A DNA stretch of 64,000 nt from contig OX457024.1 of assembly GCA_949752745.1 (NCBI GenBank), forward strand, positions 53,260,510 through 53,324,509, written 5' to 3'. The notes beneath the pieces were generated by a model. It worked only from the letters and a program-made list of their open reading frames with translations, was not told the origin of the DNA and searched no databases. Below, one piece after another: positions 10,461 to 20,570 of the stretch. The stretch's first letter is position 1, and each line of letters opens with the position of its first letter. The position numbers and the translations under genes were made by a program. The DNA comes from Protula sp. h YS-2021 (Eukaryota > Annelida > Polychaeta > Sabellida > Serpulidae).

Positions 10461-11735
10461 CACAATGTTTCACAACTGTTTCACATAGTTTCACAACTGT
10501 TTCACATAGTTTCACAACTGTTTCACATAGTTTCACAACTGTTTCACTAGGGGTGCGTATCGCGAAAAATTTTATATCGCAATACGTATCGCGATATAGC
10601 ATTTCATATCGCGATATATCGCGATATTTCCACGTAATATAAAAAAGAAACTTATTTGATTTTTGCAACATTTATTCGAAACTTTTATAACAGTCTTGAG
10701 TAAACAAGTTGAAGGCTAAGTGACACAGCTTAGTTTAGCACTCAATCTAACTAATTACTGTGTGATTATCGCGCAAATTTCGTTGTGCATGCAAGCAAGT
10801 TTTTGTGGAAAGATCATACTTTTAAACAGTCGCCCATGAAAGGTATTCACACTTATTGTTATGTCTCAACTTTAAATGGCTTACAAACAGAACATTTCTC
10901 GAAATTCTGTACTGTCGGCGGTACTAAATAGTCTGAGATCTTTTATCAGATAACGCGCCATCTTAAATGGTCTGAGATCTTTTATCAGATAATGCGCTAT
11001 GTTATTCGTAATATTTTTTGCTTTCGGTCAATTCGGTGAAAGATTTTTGGTCAAGACACAATCAACTGTCGGCTGCTTTGGATCAGTTTAACGGTATCTG
11101 CGATTTTTATGATATTGGAGATTACAAATACCCCCAGAATACTTTACATCCATTTTTCTCAACTTTCTTTCCGTCACTGGAATTGAGTCCAAGATTTTTC
11201 CAAATGGAAGCTTTTCCTCTCTTGTTTTCCACTATTTTTTTCATATTTTTTATCCAGTTTATTTGTTATTATCCTTGTTTGATCACAATCTTCTTACTTG
11301 TCCTTATTTGAACACAATGTTATTTACTTGTCCTACTGCAATGTCAGTTTCCACTTGTATTATCCTGTATATTTATTCATTTATTTTAAAGATGAACTGT
11401 CGCCTTCAATTTATATATATACTTTACCTAAAACAAACTCAAAACGTGGTGTGTAAAATACACAACATGCAGGTGACCGTTTGTGTACTCGAAACCATTG
11501 CAAATGTAAGACTTGCAACAGAGATAACAAAATCGGAAAAAACCGGTATTTGGAAATTTATATCGCGAATATCGTATCGCGAAAAAATATCGCGATATAT
11601 CGCCGTACCGGTTAATATCGGCACCCCTATGTTTCACATAGTTTCACAACTGTTTCACACTAGTTTCACAACTGTTTCACATAGTTTCACAACTGTTTCA
11701 CACTAGTTTCACAACTGTTTCACATTGTTTCACTT
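10461..11735. repeat. GTTTCACAACTGTTTCACATA tandem repeat, split by an insertion
   Basis: About 90 bp of a ~20-bp unit at 10461-10550 resume in phase-like fashion at 11631-11735. The intervening DNA has its own inverted ends, so an element jumped into the array. Confidence 0.75.
10551..11628. mobile_element. Non-autonomous DNA element with AGGGGTGC ends
   Basis: The left end reads AGGGGTGCGTATCGCGA and the right end is the inverse (ATATCGGCACCCCT). Next to each end is a cluster of TATCGCGATA palindromes (10560-10640 and 11560-11625). The interior is AT-rich with no transposase. The CGATAT palindromes resemble subterminal transposase-binding clusters, perhaps hAT-like (inference). Confidence 0.65.
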
Positions 11736-11879
11736 AGAGCCATCAGAGCACAGGGGTTGAACTTGCATCAGTGTGCGCTCGTACATAATCAGTAACTATT
11801 CACAACGCACCATTCAGTCACAACCATCGATTTTTGACGGAGTGTAGCATTAATTCGGGTTAAATAAATAAAATAAATA

Positions 11880-12290
11880 TCCATTTAAGCTCAATTTTGT
11901 TAAGTCGTCGCCTTATCGTTCGATTTAAGACTAGATCGATTTCCATCGTCGCCTAGTATCGATTTAATTATAAATCAGTTTCATGGTCGACATATCGCGC
12001 AGTTTGAGACTAGGTCGATTTTCGTCATCGCCTAGCATCAATTTAAGTTTAAATTAGTTACATCGTCGCCATATCGCTCGGTTTGAGACTAGATCGATTT
12101 TCGTCGTCGCCTAACATCGATTTCAGTTTAAATCAGTTATGTAGTTGCCATATTGAACGGTTTGAGATTAGATCGATTTTCGTCGTAGTACAGCTTTAAT
12201 TTCAGTTGAAATCAGTTATGTCGTCACTATATCCACCGCGTTTAGCTAATCTAGTGATTGTCATCGTCGCCTAAAATAGATTTAAGTTAA
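11880..12290. repeat. ~84-bp tandem repeat (TCGTCGCC units)
   Basis: Four to five diverged copies of a unit containing GACTAGATCGATTTTCGTCG and CGCCTAGCATCGATTTAAG. Non-coding. Confidence 0.75.
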
Positions 12291-12719
12291 ATAATTGGCG
12301 CCTCAGCTTGGGATTGAACTGGAGACCTCTCGCATGAAAATCGAAAATTTCACTACTCAGCCACCGCATTCTCACCCATTGTTCCCCCTTCATTTATCCC
12401 ATTCTTCCCCGCGCTGATAGACGAATGTTCCCCAGCTTCGTAGCAGCAACCTTTGGTATAATTTCCATTTTTTTCTATTCATCATCATTTAGGTTAATGT
12501 AGTTGTTGTAGACTTTGCTGTCCAGTTTTCGAATCCGGTGGAAACTGGCATGTGCCTCTTTTCAGCAAACGTGATTACTGTATTGTCTTTATCCTCACAG
12601 AGTTTGAGTTCATATCACTCATTGGACATGTGGTAGCTACTTACTCCTAATGTATCCCACATAGTGTTTGTGAGAACAAACACTCTTGATCTTGATCACA
12701 AAGCGTCCAAATTTGTCTT
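12291..12719. other. Non-coding stretch, nothing recognised
   Basis: Ordinary-composition intergenic sequence. No ORF, terminus or repeat was identified. Confidence 0.4.
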
Positions 12720-12955
12720 CTTTCATGGATATGTTGATATCTCTAAATATTTATTGATATCAAGACTTATTTTTTTAAATCAAGAATGCATTCAGAGCTA
12801 TCAAAAATATAATTACAGATAGTAAAAATGAATTATTGATATAAAAATGAAGTTTTTAGATCAAACAATTTTTTTGACATCAGAAAAGCAATTTTTGAGA
12901 AAAAAATACTTTTTGATTTCAGTAATTCCCTGATAAATGCAAAAATGGCATTCCA
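12720..12955. mobile_element. MITE fragment of the TGGAATGCC family
   Basis: Ends with AAATGGCATTCCA followed by TA. The body carries diverged GATATC/TCAAAAAT words. The left terminus is missing. Confidence 0.6.
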
Positions 12956-13509
12956 TACACATGTGATTCAAAATAAAACCATAAGCAAAGTACTAGACCG
13001 ATTTCTCCATCAAGTGCCGAAATTTACGCTTGAAAACGTTCAGTTTCAATCTCGTAGGTTATTTTATTGTTTATGTAAAATTAGTTTCCAGTTCGTTGCA
13101 ATTTATCGATCGACTGGCATTTTCGCTTCAACAGTTTTCAAGCTGTGTCCCTTCCTATTTTTGTGACGTGACATGCTGAAATTACCAAAGAAACAACCCA
13201 TCAATTGTTACATGTATTTCTTTTTTCAATATTTCTCAATGTTATTCTTGAATTCTAGTTCTTTAATACTTTTTACACAATATATAACAGTCAAAATCAT
13301 AGAATAAATTGCATCTGGTCAATTCTATTATTATTCTATTCTTAAACAAAAAATCCAAGGGAAGTGGGGCATGGTGTGCACGGACCCATTTTTGAACTAT
13401 TTATTATGAAATTGTTTGCGAAGTTTAAACTGGGTAATTTTAACTAAATGAGTGTACCATATGAACAACCAACAGTGGTTTTGATTTTGAGGTGGTCGTA
13501 TTGGAGGGG
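12956..13509. other. Non-coding stretch, nothing recognised
   Basis: AT-rich. The ORF at 12945-13166 begins in the MITE terminus and has no domain character. Confidence 0.4.
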
Positions 13510-13600
13510 AACGTTACACAATAATAATAATAAAAATAAAAATAATAATAATAATTATAATAATAATAATAAATAAATAAATAAATACATAAATAAATAA
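13510..13600. repeat. AATAAT/AAATA microsatellite
   Basis: A trinucleotide AAT run passes into tetranucleotide AAAT repeats. Confidence 0.9.
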
Positions 13601-14310
13601 CAATCCGTTTTGGGTTCGAAAGTGATCGGAAAGTGTCCGGAGGTCAAAGTCACCAAAAGTTATACCTTACGTATTGCCGCATATTAGGTTGTGGTCGAAA
13701 ATGAGGTCAACATTGCTCTATTCCTTACTGTTTTCGAGATAAAGACCAACTTCCGGTTTTGAGTTCGAAAGTGACCTGGAGGTCAAGATGATGGGAAGTT
13801 ATAACTTACGTATTGTCGTATAGGGTGTGGAGGTCGAAAATGAGGTCAAAATTGCTCTATTTCTTACCGTTTTCGGAAATGGGAAATGACGTCACAATTA
13901 GGCAATACGTTAAAAGTGACACTTTCAGCTGTTTTATAAAAAGCCCACTCATATTCTAGTGTGTAAAATATCCTGCTGTCGTACACAGGGGCCAGAGGCT
14001 AGATACTGCACCTCAGAGTAAGCGTAAGTATCGACCAATCACAAGCAAGTGTGGCAGGTCGAAATGGCTCTTCTCTTACCGTCAACACCTTTCGTTTTTG
14101 ACTCGAAAGTGACCTTAAGGTCAATGTCATCAGAAGTTAGACCTTACGTAACGTCTTAGAGGGGATATAGGTAAAAACTGAGGTCAAAATCTCTAATAGT
14201 TTTTGAGATATAGTGCAACTTCAGGCTTTTGACTCGAAAGTGAACTTGAGGTCAAGGTCACCGAAATTTGTGCCTTATCTTAAGGGGGTGGAGGTCCTGA
14301 CTCTGGTGTG
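13601..14310. repeat. Diverged direct repeats with AGGTCA words
   Basis: A phrase of the kind 'cgaaagtgacc-gaggtcaaggtcac...ttacgta' recurs every 120-200 bp. Similar text returns at 17740-18310 and 38325. AGGTCAAGGTCA is the form of a nuclear-receptor half-site pair, but here it is simply part of a dispersed repeat family. Confidence 0.6.
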
Positions 14311-14384
14311 ATTTTTTCTGATTGATCTTATCAAGCACATTAATTACACTTACTTTGGGAGAGCAGTTATTCTTTATCCCCTAT

Positions 14385-15850
14385 AAAACTAAACATAAGA
14401 ACAAAAGTTCTGTCCAGGTGGGGATGGTGGGGATTGGAATCTGTTACAGTAATGAACATGTTTTGGAACTTAAGATGTTAAAACTAATAAATAGCGATCA
14501 TTTTGCTTCATGTTAGACCAAAAATCAATTTTCTGACTGAAACAGTATACGCACAGCCGGTCTTGAATAGCGGCACCCTCGCTCGAAAAAGTGTACACTT
14601 TTTGTCTACTGTCTGACTTCTGTGTGTGGTCAAGTGGGTGATTGTTCCTTTTGTTTTAAAAAAAATTCAAAGTACCCCCATCATGTACAGTATTAACCTC
14701 AGCTATCCTATTCTCGATAATCACTTGTTAACATACGGTTAAATGAAAAACAAAGAGCGATTTTGGTGGACCGTATCCAGGCTCGCCAGCGAAAGGCCGA
14801 TGTCGCAAACAACATGGGAGTTGGTGTTAGGGCGATAACACGATTAATGAATCAGTTTGAACTGACAAATGAGGTGAAGGATTTACCCAGGAGCGGTCGA
14901 CCCAAAGTAACTAACGAAGGCACGGATAACTTATCCGGACTACAGCGCTGAGAAACCGATTTATGACAGCGCCAGACTTGGAGCCAGACCAGTTTCGAGC
15001 AAAACGATAAATCGCAGACTCAGACTCCGTGATATTCCTTCTCGTCGACATCTGGTTAAACAGGAATTAAATGCATGTCAAATGCACCAAAGGCTCTAGT
15101 TGTCACAAGCGCACGGAGCCAACTTATTGTTCTCAATGGCAATTTAAATGCCAGACCATACATTGATGAGGTAATCGATCCATGTGTGATACCACTAGCG
15201 GGACGTTCTGGTCCAGATTTTTTATGAAGCACAACAACGCCTTATATAGCCAGAATAGTTTAAGATCGCTTGACTGCCAGTGGAGTCAATGTAATGAACT
15301 GACCCGCGTGTTCGCCCGACTTCAACCCTATTGAGCATTTGTGGGCGCAATTAAAGTGATCAGTGTGCAGAAGAGTAAGGCCTGATACCACATTAGAAGG
15401 GCTGGCAGACATCACAAGGCATTGTGGAACTCTATTCCAATGATGCGAGTACTTCGACTGGCTCGCTCCAGGACTACGAGATGTACGAGGAATCGACAGA
15501 GCCGTGGTGAATACACCCATTATTAAGTCATAAGAAATGCCCATTAGAATAAGACGTAGTCAAGTGTGAGTAACATTTTCTTATGTTAACGTTTTAGACA
15601 GTTAAATGAATAAATCATACGGTTGATAATGAAACTGAAAAAGTGTACACTTTTTTGAGCGAGGGTGCCGCTATTCCAAGACCGACTGTGCGAATATCGG
15701 TTCAGTTAGAAAATTGATTTTTGGTCTAAAATGAAGCGAAATGGTTACTCTTTATTATTTTTAACATTTTAAGTTCCAAAAAATTTTCCCCACGGCAACA
15801 AATTCCAATCCCCTCACCTAGACAGAACTTTTGTCCTTATGTTTATGTGA
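14385..15850. mobile_element. Tc1/mariner-type element, decayed
   Basis: A long inverted repeat pairs 14385-14620 with 15630-15850 (for example AGCGGCACCCTCGCTCGA near 14568 and its inverse near 15655; GACAAAAGTTCTGTC-like text at both outer ends). Between them is a broken transposase. The arms have diverged by substitutions and small indels, so the insertion is old. Confidence 0.75.
14763..15535 (+). pseudogene. Tc1-type transposase relic
   Basis: 14763-14951 encodes a helix-turn-helix start with ADVANNMGVGVRAITRL and the Tc1-typical PRSGRPK linker. Further blocks continue in shifting frames: a NLNARPYIDEV-type segment near 15140-15180, a catalytic-core block in which the second Asp appears as Asn (HNNA, near 15230), and ACSPDFNPIEHLWAQLK near 15305-15355. 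Stops and frameshifts separate the blocks, so it is inactive. Confidence 0.8.
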
Positions 15851-17735
15851 AACACTCCTTTTCAAAGGGCTAACAACAGCAACTTGTAATCGCATATGTC
15901 AAGTGAATGAGTTTGCAACAAAACCTAAAAAATCGAAAAAATATCAACAATTTGTTCTCTTTGTAATGAAAAGCACACTGCCAGCTGCTTGTAAAAAGCC
16001 ACGTAAGTACAATTCAGCGGCCTCAGTAAAAACAGCATCGCAGATAGCAGTAGCTGACAGTTAGCCTTCCAGTATCGTCCAGTCACAAGCGAGTATGCCC
16101 TATGCTTATGCATGCGCTCATAGACAGTAATACACTGCTAAGGATGACCGTGAAGACTAAGTATTCAGGACGGGCATTTTGTGTGCATTTTTGAGGATAA
16201 GATTTGGGCCTTTTACAAGGCACTGGGTGATTCAAAGTTATTTTTAACCGTCAATTCGTATACAACTAAGCTATCTGCATATTGTGAATCAAAATCCCGC
16301 TATAAAACCGACTAGGAAAACGAAACGGAAAACGACGTCATTATGACATCATGCGTTAAAAAATAACGTTACCACGATTTCCTTTGTCAAAAAGTAGTCT
16401 CATAACGTATTTTGCTCGAAATCTCTAGATCCAGCCGTTTTCAAGATATTCAACTTTGAAACATCCGTGACGTCACAAGACGTTGATGACGTCATAGGTC
16501 AATAAAAAAATTTATTTGGCACCAGTTCAAAATGTCGACTTTAAGTGTGTCAAATTTCATTCGCCTAGCTTAAGCCGTTTCGGAGGAGATGGCTGGAAAC
16601 CGATTGCAATAATTTCGGCTGAAAAAAAACAAAAAAAAAACGAAAAACTAGCAAAAAAAGAGAAAGTTCTAGAACCCGAGCAAAAACAACAACGTTTGAA
16701 GCCGTTCAAGCGTAATAATAACTTGTTGTGTAATTATTAAGAATGAACAAAAAACAACTGCAGGTGTTATTAAATTGATGAATTGTATCTAATTAAAACA
16801 GGTTTTGAAAGTTAAATAGAGTTAGTTCGATGCATAGAGCTGTAAGTGTTAAGAAGCGAACTCAAACATTAAAAGAAGTAATGTGTAATTAATGCAAATT
16901 GTAGCATTATACTAATTTATCATTTTTATATGTCTCGGTAAATAATTCCCTTTTGGTGCCCCCGAAATTGTCAACTTTCGGAGAGGCAAAGTCAGGCAAA
17001 TAGAACATTAAAAGAGGCCTGTTACAGGAAAAGATAGTTTTAGTTTAGAATCTGAATTGTAAATTGTGTATATAGTTGTCGTATGGAGAATAAAGGAAAA
17101 ACCTTGAATAGGACTTGGAGATTTTATCTGTAATCTCGGATACCGTGACGCTACCAACAGCTCGCGAAAACCACCCAACTATAATTGCTATGGGAAAACG
17201 GAAGTTTTCCAGTAGTTGAACACAAGTGTACTTCGAAAAACGTGAATGAGGGGTGACAGAGAAAATACACGTGTACTTTCAAATGCATGCATGATTACCG
17301 GTCCACTAAAGTGCCGATAACCACAGCCGAAACCGGAAGAGTTTTTATACCCGCGTTTCCTATTGCGATTTACAACTTTAATCCAATTTTTACTGCCCGC
17401 CATAATTAAACGCTAGTCCAAGAAATCAGTTTTTATAAGCATTTTTTCGAACCAGCTTTGTGTCGGATTTAACAAGTGGCATTGATTTATTTGCATTTCA
17501 AGAATCACCAGATACTGGACGATAAAATGCTTCACAGACTTCACATTAAAATTAGTTTAAAAATAGACCGAATTCTGCTATGTAGCGGAATCCTCTACTT
17601 CAAGAATCCACAAAAAAATAAATGTAATATTATTGCGGAGGTCCAGAATCCACAAAAAATTTAATATTTTGGAGATAATCGAGATACCTCTTATGCAACG
17701 TGTCTTAGACTCAAATGATCGAAATAGTTCTATCT
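15851..17735. other. Non-coding intergenic stretch
   Basis: AT-rich with homopolymer A tracts (16620-16660). A stretch around 16729-17135 ends in a poly-A-signal-like AATAAAGG and could be an old LTR, but no pair or target duplication was found. No gene is supported. Confidence 0.35.
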
Positions 17736-18310
17736 GTAACAGTTTTTGAGATAATGGTCAACTTCCGGTTTTCAGCTTTGACCTTTGCCGAGTAGGTCAA
17801 AGTCAGCAACGCATCTCTTAGGTATTGTGTCTTAGACCTAAAGGGTCGAAAATCAGTTCTAACCGTTTTCGAGACAATGGTCAACTTCTGGTTTTTTACT
17901 ATGGCAATGACACATGCCAAAGCCATCGGGGTAGCTCTTCGGCAATGTCTTTCAGGCCAGAAGGGTCGAAAATGAGCTCAAAACCGAACAAAAAAATCAC
18001 ATCTCTAACAGTTTTCGCCATAATTATCATCTTCCGATTTTCAACTTCGACTTTGACGGAGAAGGTCAAGGTCAAACAGTTAGCTATTATGTAACGTCTT
18101 TTATATCCAAAGGATCGAAAATGAGCTCAAAATCCATAATCTGTAACTGTTTTCGAGATAATAGTCAGCTTCCGAATTTTTATTTTGCCTGAGAAGGTCA
18201 TAGTCTTACGTAACGGCTTTTAGGCTATAAAGGTAGCAAATGAGCTCAAAATAGCTCTGTCTCTAGCCGTTTTGAATATAATTGTCAGCTTCCGATTTTC
18301 GACTTTCCTC
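17736..18310. repeat. Second block of AGGTCA-type diverged direct repeats
   Basis: Units of ~110-130 bp share 'ttttcgagataatggtcaacttcc' and 'gaaggtcaaagtca' phrases, related to 13601-14310. The block lies just outside the Polinton insertion. Confidence 0.6.
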
Positions 18311-18460
18311 CTTTCGACTTTTTGGTTATTACTAATTTTATAACTCGCTGAAAATTAACGAAAATATTGGCGAAAACATTTTATCAAAAACTAAACCTAC
18401 GCCAGGGATAACGCCTCACCGTTATTAAATGCAGAGTAATCGACTCAACTCCAATTTTCC

Positions 18461-18466
18461 CACAAA
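18461..18466. repeat. Polinton target-site duplication, left
   Basis: CACAAA directly precedes the AGTAGGGTGA terminus and is repeated at 35471-35476 directly after the other terminus. Six-base duplications are typical of Polinton integrase. Confidence 0.95.
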
Positions 18467-18499
18467 AGTAGGGTGAAAATAAGGGTTCTACCACACTTT

Positions 18500-18700
18500 A
18501 TGACGTCATACTGTCTGGAAGTGACGTCATCATGTCTGGACCGGAAGTGTTGTCTGGAGCGGAAGTGTTGTCTGGAGCGGAAGTGTTGTCTGGAGCGGAA
18601 GTGTTGTCTGGAGCGGAAGTCATGATAAGCGTTAGGATAAGCGCGGCCATCCATGACGTGATCATGACGTCATGATGACGTCATACTGTCTGGAGCGAAA
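18500..18700. promoter_or_regulatory. CRE-type TGACGTCA cluster and 18-bp repeats in left TIR
   Basis: Four or more TGACGTCA octamers, the consensus CREB/ATF site, surround four copies of an 18-bp TCTGGAGCGGAAGTGTTG unit. The right TIR carries the mirror set at 35250-35435. Binding by host bZIP factors is inference. Confidence 0.6.
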
Positions 18701-18824
18701 GTCTGGAGCGAAAGTCTGGAGCGAAAGTTGCTTGATAGTGTTGGCCGAGTCAATCATCATGAAGCCAACGAACTCCACCTGTCAATCAGTGTAACCATGG
18801 CAACAGACCCTAAAAAGTGATGAC

Positions 18825-19460
18825 CTCCCCCCCCCCCCCCCCCCTCGAAATTCAGATTTTGGCATATTTATCCGTTTCAGACGATTCTGAACATTTTTCA
18901 TTTTTTGGGTCGACCGACCCCCCCCCCCCCCTCGAAATTCTGATTTTTGCATATTTATCCGTTTCAGACGATTCTGAACATTTTTCATTTTTTGGGTCGA
19001 CCGACCCCCCCCCCCCCTCGAAATTCTGATTTTTGCATATTTATCCGTTTCAGACGATTCTGAACATTTTTCATTTTTTGGGTCGACCGACCCCCCCCCC
19101 CCCCTCGAAATTCTGATTTTTGCATATTTATCCGTTTCAGACGATTCTGAACATTTTTCATTTTTTGGGTCGACCGACCCCCCCCCCCCCCTCGAAATTC
19201 TGATTTTTGCATATTTATCCGTTTCAGACGATTCTGAACATTTTTCATTTTTTGGGTCGACCGACCCCCCCCCCCCCCTCGAAATTCTGATTTTGGCATA
19301 TTTATCCGTTTCAGACGATTCTGAACATTTTTCATTTTTTGGGTCGACCGACCCCCCCCCCCCCCCCCCATGGAAATTGTGATTTTTGCAGATTTATCCG
19401 TTTCAGACGATTCTGAACATTTTTCATTTTTTGAGTCGGCCGACCCCCCCCCCCCCCAGG
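18825..19460. repeat. ~87-bp TIR array with C14-19 tracts (left)
   Basis: Seven to eight units, each with a C run, TCGAAATTCTGATTTTTGCA, a CGTTTCAGACGATTCT motif, TTTTTCATTTTTTGGG and the palindrome GGTCGACC. The minus-strand ORFs of Gly-rich text read through it are artefacts. The right TIR has six such tracts. Confidence 0.95.
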
Positions 19461-19594
19461 ACATACTATGTACCGACCCCCCCCCCCCCCGGACATACGA
19501 TGTACCGACCCCCCCCGGACATACTATGTACCGACCCCCCCCCCCCCTAGGCGAGCAACATTCTGTCAAGTCAGCTTCAGTTCCATCGGAGGGG

Positions 19595-19602
19595 TATATA
19601 AG
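19595..19602 (+). promoter_or_regulatory. TATA box (TATATAAG) in left TIR
   Basis: TATATAAGGGATGAGC, conserved in copy A (inverse near 940). GT splice-donor-like sequences TTTCGGTGAGT (19631) and TTTCGGTAAGT (19716) follow, and TTTACTTCATTTCAG ends at 20544, 27 bp before the polymerase ATG. A TIR-driven, spliced polymerase leader is a plausible reading (inference). Confidence 0.5.
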
Positions 19603-19734
19603 GGATGAGCATACAGCAGTGACAGTCATTTCGGTGAGTGGAGCAAGGAAGTACAAGTTGTAGAACTACAATTGGATCACATCAGATCAAGGGATGGCAT
19701 CCAGTGACAACTATTTCGGTAAGTGTTTATTGAA

Positions 19735-20060
19735 ACTTTATAAATAAAAAGTGAACTTTGTAAACAAACTTTAGTTATTTGCATAATTGAAACTTTGTAA
19801 ACAAACTTTGTAAACAAACTGTGTAAACAAACTTTATAAACAAACTTTATAAACAAAATTTGTAAACAACCTTTGTAAACAAACTTTATAAACAAAATTT
19901 GTAAACAAAATTTGTAAACAAACTTTATAAACAAAATTTGTAAGCAAACCTTGTAAACAAACTTGACTTATTTACATAATTGAAAATTTGTAAACAAACT
20001 TTGTAAACAAACTTTGTAAACAAACTTTAGTTATTTGCTTAATTGAAACTTTGTAAAACA
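19735..20060. repeat. TTTGTAAACAAAC tandem repeats in left TIR
   Basis: More than 15 copies of an 11-13-bp unit (CTTTGTAAACAAA, with TATAAACAAA variants), interrupted by TTATTTGCATAATTGAAA. The same array occurs inverted in copy A at about 620-770. It is absent from the right TIR. Confidence 0.9.
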
Positions 20061-20502
20061 ATACCTTTCGTTATACTTAGTCGATTTAAATGAAAATTTC
20101 ACCATTTGATTCAGTTTTATGTAAAGTTTTAACATGATCATAGGCTATTTGCGCAGCTGGCTGTATGCATTTTTACCGCCATTTTAACTTAAAATTGTGA
20201 TAACTTTCGTTATAACTTTCGTTATAGTTGACTGAAAATTTCACCATTACAGTGCTTCTTCGCGGATGAATACCATTTGGCAGACCATTTAACTTCACCG
20301 CTAGATGTCTCTGCTGTATAACAGCTGTACAACTGTAAGTGAGATATTCATATACACAAGTAAAATTCTGCTGAGTCAACATTTTTGAAACAAGTTACAC
20401 ACCATATTTTGATTACATGGAAGTAGTATAAAAGCATGAGTGAAACATGTCAACTAGTCAACTAGTGATACATTCTGCTGAGTTAACACACCATTGAAGT
20501 GG

Positions 20503-20509
20503 TATAAAA
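20503..20509 (+). promoter_or_regulatory. TATA box of the polymerase gene
   Basis: TATAAAAGGAAGAGTGAAAC, 62 bp before the polymerase ATG. A near-identical TATAAAAGCATGAGTGAAAC lies at 20427 inside the TIR, and copy A keeps the inverse near 580, so the promoter is conserved between copies. Confidence 0.7.
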
Positions 20510-20570
20510 GGAAGAGTGAAACGTATAATTTTACTTCATTTCAGTTCTAGCAGTTGAAGAAACAACAACG

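Larger units (their letters stand above)
18467..20475. repeat. Polinton left terminal inverted repeat (~2.0 kb)
   Basis: Order from the tip: AGTAG end, TGACGTCA palindromes, 18-bp GTGTTGTCTGGAGCGGAA repeats, C-tract array, TATATAAG promoter, TTTGTAAACAAAC repeats, then a segment with TATAAAAG. The outermost ~950 bp and the innermost ~170 bp (about 20310-20475) match the right arm in inverse. The middle (about 19440-20310) has no partner there but is present in copy A, so the right arm has lost it. Confidence 0.85.

Noticed and set aside
14322..14516. 64-aa ORF
   Set aside because: Lies in the inverted repeat of the Tc1-type relic; no coding signal.
16729..17135. Possible solo LTR (TGT start, AATAAAGG near end)
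   Set aside because: No matching partner, no flanking duplication, no primer-binding site or polypurine tract could be shown.
18825..19460. CRISPR-like array
   Set aside because: Units are tandem and the text between recurring segments is itself repeated, not unique spacers. Eukaryotic context and no cas genes.
18782..19656. Gly-rich 223-aa and related ORFs in the TIR arrays, also at 34575-35042
   Set aside because: Translations of the 87-bp C/G-tract array; periodic text with homopolymer Gly/Pro, no start context and no conservation beyond DNA repeat.
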